DNA of 64,000 nucleotides from assembly GCF_008642375.1 (NCBI RefSeq), contig NZ_CP029194.1, forward strand, positions 682,001 to 746,000, written 5' to 3'. The DNA comes from Streptomyces venezuelae (GTDB lineage Bacteria; Actinomycetota; Actinomycetes; Streptomycetales; Streptomycetaceae). This document shows positions 60,123 through 64,000 of the stretch, one piece after another. Position numbers and translations under genes: made by a program. Below the pieces are notes generated by a model. The model made no database searches. It was not told the origin of the DNA and worked only from the letters and a program-made list of their open reading frames with translations. Position 1 is the first letter of the stretch. Each line of letters begins with the position of its first letter.

Positions 60123-61390
60123 CGGCTCAGGTCCTTCCAGGCGACGTCCTTGTCGTTGCGGGGCTCGGAGGGCAGACCGAGGACCCGTTCGGCGACGATG
60201 TTGAGCAGGACCTCGGTCGTGCCGCCCTCGATCGAGTTGCCCTTGGAGCGCAGGTAGCGGTAGCCGGCGTCGCGGCCGGTGAAGTCGACGAGGTCGGGAC
60301 GGCGCATCTCCCATTCGCCGTACAGGAGGCCCTCCTCGCCGAGGAGTTCCACTTCGAGCCCGCTGATGGCCTGGTTGAGCCGGGCGAAGCCGAGCTTCAT
60401 CGCGCTGCCCTCGGGGCCCGGCTGGCCCGCGACGAGCTGCTGACGGAGCCGCTCGCCGGTGAGCCGGGCCACCTCGGCGTCGACCCAGAGGTCGAGGAGA
60501 CGCCGGTGGAGGTCGTGGGTGCGCAGCTCGGGGCGTTCGCGCCAGGTGGCGGCCGCCTTCCCGATCATGCCGCCCTCGCGCGGGATGCGGGCGCCGCCGA
60601 TGGAGACCCGTTCGTTCATGAGGGTGGTCTGCGCGACCCGCCAGCCGTCGCCGACCTCGCCGAGGCGGTGGGCGTCGGGAATCCGGACGCCGGTGAGGAA
60701 GACCTCGTTGAACTCCGCCTCGCCGGTGATCTGGCGCAGCGGCCTGACCTCCACGCCGGGGTCGGTCATGTCGCAGACGAAGTAGGTGATGCCCCGGTGC
60801 TTGGGCACGTCCGGGTCGGTGCGGGCGATGAGGATGGCCCAGCGGGCGACGTGGGCGCTGGAGGTCCACACCTTCTGGCCGTCGACCACCCAGCCTCCCC
60901 CACTCTCGGCTTCGCTCGAGCGGGAGGTGCCCCCACGCGCCCGGACGGCGCGGGTGCCGAGCGCGGCGAGGTCGGAGCCGGCGCCGGGCTCGCTGAAGAG
61001 CTGGCACCAGACCTCCTCCCCCACCCACAGGGGCCGGAGGAAGCGGCGCTTGACCTCGTCGGATCCGTAGGCGAGGAGGGTGGGGGCGGCCATGCCGAGG
61101 CCGATGCCGATGCGGCGCGGGTCGTTGTCGGGGGCGCCCGCGGCGGCGAGTTCGGTGTCGACGACGGCCTGGAGGGCGCGGGGCGCGGCGAGTCCGCCGA
61201 GGCCCACGGGGTAGTGCACCCAGGCGAGTCCCGCGTCGAAGCGCGCACGCAGGAAGTCGGTGCGGTCGGTGGTGGCGGGCGGGTGGTCGGTGAGCAGCTT
61301 GCGGGTGAGGGCCCGGAGTCGCTCGGCGTCGGTCGGGCGGTGGGTGTCGGTCACGCGCTCGGTGTCGGTCACACGCTCGGTGTCGGTCAC
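60119..61390 (-). CDS. acyl-CoA dehydrogenase, first subunit
   Basis: A 423-residue acyl-CoA dehydrogenase. WCQLFSEPGAGSDLAALGT and VDGQKVWTSSAHVARWAILI form the FAD and substrate site of the family, and NSIEGGTTEVLLNIVAERVL the C-terminus. The N-terminus is VTDTER repeated, encoded by an 18-bp tandem repeat that supplies three in-frame GTG starts (61390, 61372, 61354). The first overlaps the upstream stop (GTGA) and is used here. A 42-bp dispersed repeat at 60895 adds about 14 residues (GTSRSSEAESGGG) between two conserved strands. It is cotranscribed with the MDR oxidoreductase and the second dehydrogenase. Confidence 0.88.
   Translation of the reverse strand: MTDTERVTDTERVTDTHRPTDAERLRALTRKLLTDHPPATTDRTDFLRARFDAGLAWVHYPVGLGGLAAPRALQAVVDTELAAAGAPDNDPRRIGIGLGMAAPTLLAYGSDEVKRRFLRPLWVGEEVWCQLFSEPGAGSDLAALGTRAVRARGGTSRSSEAESGGGWVVDGQKVWTSSAHVARWAILIARTDPDVPKHRGITYFVCDMTDPGVEVRPLRQITGEAEFNEVFLTGVRIPDAHRLGEVGDGWRVAQTTLMNERVSIGGARIPREGGMIGKAAATWRERPELRTHDLHRRLLDLWVDAEVARLTGERLRQQLVAGQPGPEGSAMKLGFARLNQAISGLEVELLGEEGLLYGEWEMRRPDLVDFTGRDAGYRYLRSKGNSIEGGTTEVLLNIVAERVLGLPSEPRNDKDVAWKDLSR
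60895..60936. repeat. Streptomyces dispersed repeat inserted in an acyl-CoA dehydrogenase gene
   Basis: On the minus strand the 42-bp element runs from GTGGGGGCACCTCCCGCTCG to CCGAGAGTGGGGGAG, a recurrent type of small repeat in Streptomyces genomes, usually intergenic. Its length is a multiple of three and it is read in frame. Confidence 0.6.
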
Positions 61391-61391
61391 G
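61344..61391. repeat. 18-bp tandem repeat duplicating a start codon
   Basis: GTGTCGGTCACGCGCTCG occurs at 61344-61361, again with one change at 61362-61379, and partly at 61380-61391. On the minus strand each unit begins a GTG codon in the acyl-CoA dehydrogenase frame and encodes VTDTER. Confidence 0.85.
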
Positions 61392-62355
61392 CCGAGGCTC
61401 CTTCCGGGAGGACGACCAGGCGGCCGGTGGTGGTGCCGCCGGCGACGCGCTGGACGGCGTCCGCCGCGCCCGCGAAGGGGACCCGCTCGCCGATGAGCGG
61501 CTTGACGAGCCCCTTCGCCGCGTAGGCGGTCAGGGTCTCGTGGCAGCGGCCGATCGAGGCCGGGTCCTTCGCCGCGTACAGGCCCCAGTGGAGGCCGAGG
61601 ACCGAGTAGTTCTTCACGAGGGCGTGATTGAGGGCGGGGGCGGGGACGGTGCCGCTCGCGAAGCCGACGATCACGATCCGGCCCTCGAAGGCGACGCACT
61701 TGGCGGACTGCTGGTAGGCCTCGCCGCCGACGGGGTCGTAGATCACGTCGGCACCCCGGCCGCCGGTCGCGGCCTTGACGGCGGCGACGACGTCCTCGGA
61801 GCGGCGGTCGATCACCAGGTCGCAGCCGAGGGCGCGGGCGACCGCGGCCTTCTCCGGTCCGCCGACGACGCCGATGACGGTGGCGCCGGCCGCCTTGCCG
61901 AGCTGCACGGCGGCGCTGCCGACGCCGCCCGCCGCCGCGTGGACGAGGAGGGTCTCGCCCTCCTGGAGGGCGGCGCGGCGGTGCAGGCCGAACCAGCCGG
62001 TCTGGTAGCCGATGTGCAGTGCGGCGGCCTCGGCGTCGTCGAGGCTCTCGGGGGCGGGGAGCAGTCCGGCGGCGTCGGCGAGCGTGTACTCGGCGAAGCC
62101 GCCGTGCGGGAGGGCGGCGGTGGTGATGACCCGGCGCCCGTCCTCCGTCTCGGCGCAGACCTCGACGCCGGGGGTGAAGGGCAGCGGGGGCCTGATCTGG
62201 TAGTGGCCGCGGCAGAGCAGCGCGTCGGGGAAGTTGACGTTCGCGGCGCGGACCCTGAGGAGGACCTGCCCGTCGGCGGGCGTGGGCGGCTCCACCTCCT
62301 CGCGGCGCATCACCACGCCGGGTTCGCCGTTCTCGTACACACGCCATGCCTGCAT
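61387..62355 (-). CDS. zinc-independent MDR-family quinone oxidoreductase
   Basis: A 322-residue NADPH-dependent oxidoreductase of the quinone-oxidoreductase branch of medium-chain dehydrogenases. The N-terminal GroES-like domain includes RAANVNFPDALLCRGHYQIR. The Rossmann motif is LLVHAAAGGVGSAAVQLGKA, with NADPH-type GGPEKAAVARALG after it. No structural or catalytic zinc ligands are visible. It is the first gene of the leftward operon with two acyl-CoA dehydrogenases, so an enoyl-CoA or enone reductase role in acid catabolism is plausible. ATG 62355 has GGAGGAGG upstream. Confidence 0.9.
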   Translation of the reverse strand: MQAWRVYENGEPGVVMRREEVEPPTPADGQVLLRVRAANVNFPDALLCRGHYQIRPPLPFTPGVEVCAETEDGRRVITTAALPHGGFAEYTLADAAGLLPAPESLDDAEAAALHIGYQTGWFGLHRRAALQEGETLLVHAAAGGVGSAAVQLGKAAGATVIGVVGGPEKAAVARALGCDLVIDRRSEDVVAAVKAATGGRGADVIYDPVGGEAYQQSAKCVAFEGRIVIVGFASGTVPAPALNHALVKNYSVLGLHWGLYAAKDPASIGRCHETLTAYAAKGLVKPLIGERVPFAGAADAVQRVAGGTTTGRLVVLPEGASA

Positions 62356-62372
62356 CCGGAAGCCTCCTCCGT

Positions 62373-62406
62373 ACCGAGCGGTCGGTGGCATACTAAGCGG
62401 TCGCTT
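62373..62406. promoter_or_regulatory. promoter with two TetR-type palindromes before the acyl-CoA dehydrogenase operon
   Basis: ACCGA-GCGG-TCGGT (62373-62386) and AAGCG-GT-CGCTT (62395-62406) flank a minus-strand -10 element TAGTAT. The octamer CGACCGCT recurs in both on the minus strand. This is the pattern of TetR-family sites that control fatty and aromatic acid catabolism in actinomycetes. The regulator gene is not in the window. Confidence 0.6.
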
Positions 62407-62423
62407 GTCTCCGGGGGAACCGC

Positions 62424-63014
62424 TCAGCCCGACTTCTTCGGACGCGCCCTGACGTGCATGCGCTCCCCCTGCGGCCCGAACAGGCTCAGGAACTCCACCG
62501 GCCCGTCGGCCGTCGGCCCGAACCAGTGCGGGACGCGCGTGTCGAACTCCGCGGCCTCGCCCGCGGCGAGGACGACGTCGTGCTCGCCGAGGACGAGCCG
62601 CAGCTTCCCGGAGAGCACGTACAGCCACTCGTACCCCTCGTGGACGCGCGGCTCGGGGACCTCCGTGGGCTTCTCCTGGATCACCTTGTACGCCTGGAGC
62701 CCGCCGGGCTGCCGGGTCAGCGGGTACATCGTGCGGCCGTGGCGCACGATCGGCCGCGCCTTGACCCGGGGGTCGCCGACGGCGGGGGCGCCGACCAGCT
62801 CGTCGAGGGGCACCTGGTGGGCGCGGGCGAGCGGGAGGAGCAGTTCGAGGCTGGGCTTGCGCTGCCCGGACTCCAGCCGGGAGAGCGTGCTCACGGAGAT
62901 GCCGGTGGCGGCGGAGAGCTCGGCCAGGGTCACCCCGCGGTCGCGGCGGACACGGCGGAGCCGGGGGCCCACCTCGTTCAGTACGGCGTCGATGCGGTCG
63001 TCGTCTTCGGTCAT
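62424..63014 (-). CDS. XRE-family regulator with cupin sensor domain
   Basis: A 196-residue regulator. The N-terminal HTH (about 12-68) reads LRRVRRDRGVTLAELSAATG and ISVSTLSRLESGQRKPS. The C-terminal cupin barrel has HEGYEWLYVLSGKLRLVLGE and FDTRVPHWFGP, which carry plausible metal or ligand-binding His and Glu residues. It is divergent from a thioredoxin-reductase-like flavoprotein, a pairing seen repeatedly in Streptomyces, and inverted repeats in the gap suggest it controls both. The ATG has no clear ribosome-binding site. Confidence 0.9.
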   Translation of the reverse strand: MTEDDDRIDAVLNEVGPRLRRVRRDRGVTLAELSAATGISVSTLSRLESGQRKPSLELLLPLARAHQVPLDELVGAPAVGDPRVKARPIVRHGRTMYPLTRQPGGLQAYKVIQEKPTEVPEPRVHEGYEWLYVLSGKLRLVLGEHDVVLAAGEAAEFDTRVPHWFGPTADGPVEFLSLFGPQGERMHVRARPKKSG

Positions 63015-63021
63015 GCGGCCA

Positions 63022-63050
63022 TTCTTGCAGAAATGGCAAGAACCTTTGCC
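63022..63050. promoter_or_regulatory. operator cluster for the XRE-cupin regulator
   Basis: TTCTTGC-N7-GCAAGAA (63022-63042) is a perfect 7-bp-arm inverted repeat. Its right arm is shared with a second one, GGCAA-N6-TTGCC (63035-63050), giving three half-sites. The cluster starts eight bases from the regulator's start codon and ends 59 bp from the flavoprotein's. Confidence 0.65.
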
Positions 63051-63108
63051 GTTCTCTCCGATGCGGGGCGACCCTCGGGCCATGAGAGCGAGCGTGAGGA
63101 GCACGGAG

Positions 63109-64000
63109 ATGACCTGCCCGGAGCAGACGAAGGACCGGTACGACGTCGTGGTGGTCGGCGGTGGTGCGGCCGGACTCAGCGCCGCGCTGGTCCTGGGGAG
63201 GTCGCGGCGCCGCACCCTGGTGGTGGACGCGGGCGAGCCTCGTAACGCCCCGGCGCGGCACATGCACGGTGTCCTGTCCCGGGACGGGGAGAGCCCCGCC
63301 GCGTACCTGGCGGCCGGTCGGCGCGAGATCGCCGCGTACGGGGTGGAGTGGCGGGCCGGCCGGGTGACGGGCGCGGAGCCGGACGGGCGCGGCGGATTCA
63401 CGGTCTCCCTCGCGGACGGTACGGCCGTGGGCGCGCGGCGCCTCGTCGTCACGACCGGGCTGGTCGACGAGCTCCCGACGATCGACGGGGTCGCGCAGCG
63501 GTGGGGGCGGGACGTGCTGCACTGCCCGTACTGCCACGGCTGGGAGGTCCGCGACCGGGCCTTCGGGGTGATCGCGCACCCGGCGATGCCGGCGCACCAG
63601 GCGCTGATGGTCTCCCACTGGTCCGCGGACGTGGCTCTCTTCCTGCACACGGCCGGCGAGCTCTCCGCCCACGACGCGGCGCTCCTCGACGCGGCCGGGG
63701 TCACGGTGGTGGAGGGCGAGGTGGCGGGGCTCGTGGTCGAGGACGACCGGCTGACCGGCGTCCGGCTCGCCGACGGCCGGACGGTCGCCCGGTCCGTGGT
63801 CTTCGTCGGGGCCGACCGTCTCGTGGCCCGGGACGGCGTCCTGCGGCAACTGGGGGCCGCGCTGCGCGAGACGCCCTTCGGCGAGTTCGTGGCGGTGGAC
63901 GGGTCGGGCCGCACGAGCGTGCCGGGCGTCTGGGCCGCGGGGAACGTGACGGGCCCGCAGGAGCAGGTGGTCGACGCGGTCGCGCTCGGCTACCGGGCCG
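63109..64000 (+). CDS. thioredoxin-reductase-like FAD/NAD(P)-dependent oxidoreductase, 5' part
   Basis: The first 297 residues of a flavoprotein that continues past the window. YDVVVVGGGAAGLSAALVLG binds FAD, LVVTTGLVDELPTI is the linker strand, and CPYC in HCPYCHGWEVRD is a redox-active CxxC like that of thioredoxin reductases. The usual second GxGxxG for NAD(P)H is poorly conserved (FGVIAHPAMPAHQ). WAAGNVTGPQEQVVDAVALG is the closing FAD motif. ATG 63109 follows GAGGAG at seven bases; ATG 63082 is an in-frame alternative. It is divergent from the XRE-cupin regulator, its likely controller. Its natural electron acceptor is unknown. Confidence 0.88.
   Translation, partial: MTCPEQTKDRYDVVVVGGGAAGLSAALVLGRSRRRTLVVDAGEPRNAPARHMHGVLSRDGESPAAYLAAGRREIAAYGVEWRAGRVTGAEPDGRGGFTVSLADGTAVGARRLVVTTGLVDELPTIDGVAQRWGRDVLHCPYCHGWEVRDRAFGVIAHPAMPAHQALMVSHWSADVALFLHTAGELSAHDAALLDAAGVTVVEGEVAGLVVEDDRLTGVRLADGRTVARSVVFVGADRLVARDGVLRQLGAALRETPFGEFVAVDGSGRTSVPGVWAAGNVTGPQEQVVDAVALGYRA

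Overview
The window is chromosomal DNA of a high-GC actinomycete, almost certainly a Streptomyces. Base composition is uniformly GC-rich with strong GC bias at third codon positions. GTG and a few TTG starts are common, GTGA/ATGA overlaps link operon genes, and secreted polysaccharidases and proteases carry Sec or Tat signals. Regulators belong to typical Streptomyces families. I see no rRNA, tRNA, transposase, integrase, CRISPR array or phage module, and no non-coding gap exceeds about 260 bases. This is ordinary gene-dense chromosome rather than a mobile island.

Layout. 1-9158 is a carbon-scavenging block: the end of a sugar ABC permease and a GH1 beta-glucosidase (the cebG-bglC arrangement), a streptogrisin-like protease with a chitin-binding tail, a LysR regulator divergent from a PL9-type pectate lyase, an F420-type oxidoreductase and a Tat-exported PL6-type lyase. 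9384-17856 holds a giant secreted beta-propeller/ASH/lectin protein, an unassigned ATP-grasp enzyme, a DUF4232 lipoprotein with a TetR regulator, and a divergent YtcJ-type amidohydrolase. 17869-24373 is a LacI-controlled five-gene ABC importer of the oligopeptide class, with a very clear operator. 24410-27170 is a fused double alpha/beta-hydrolase controlled from a textbook MerR promoter by the divergent MerR gene.

27342-34341 is the most unusual block. A GntR/UTRA regulator precedes a two-cluster ferredoxin, a sulfonate/nitrate-type ABC importer whose binding protein ends in a NosL-like domain, and an AprA/fumarate-reductase-like flavoprotein with a HEAT-repeat tail. It reads as a self-contained uptake-plus-redox system for a small, probably sulfur-containing, anion. 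34441-42734 carries a VOC protein, a MarR/MFS efflux pair, a large GH13 amylase with two CBM25 modules, and a secreted subtilisin with a P-domain. 42874-45577 is an AurF-like di-iron oxygenase with its own ferredoxin/NADP reductase behind two tandem palindromic operators.

45627-53021 contains smaller housekeeping and accessory genes: a HTH-less LysR-type ligand-binding protein with a basic tail, DUF5997, a tandem universal stress protein, a Nudix hydrolase, a SUMF1-domain protein, a second VOC protein, an exported propeller protein interrupted near its end by an in-frame TAG, and a tiny membrane protein. 53143-58913 is a complete leftward nickel/peptide-class ABC importer with a 17-bp Nur-box-like site before its first gene, so NikABCDE is the best reading. 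59025-62355 is a leftward operon of two acyl-CoA dehydrogenases and an MDR-type quinone oxidoreductase behind two TetR-type palindromes. The window ends with an XRE-cupin regulator divergent from a thioredoxin-reductase-like flavoprotein that runs off the end.

The functions above come from motifs read by eye. No database search was run, and substrates of transporters and regulators are inferences.
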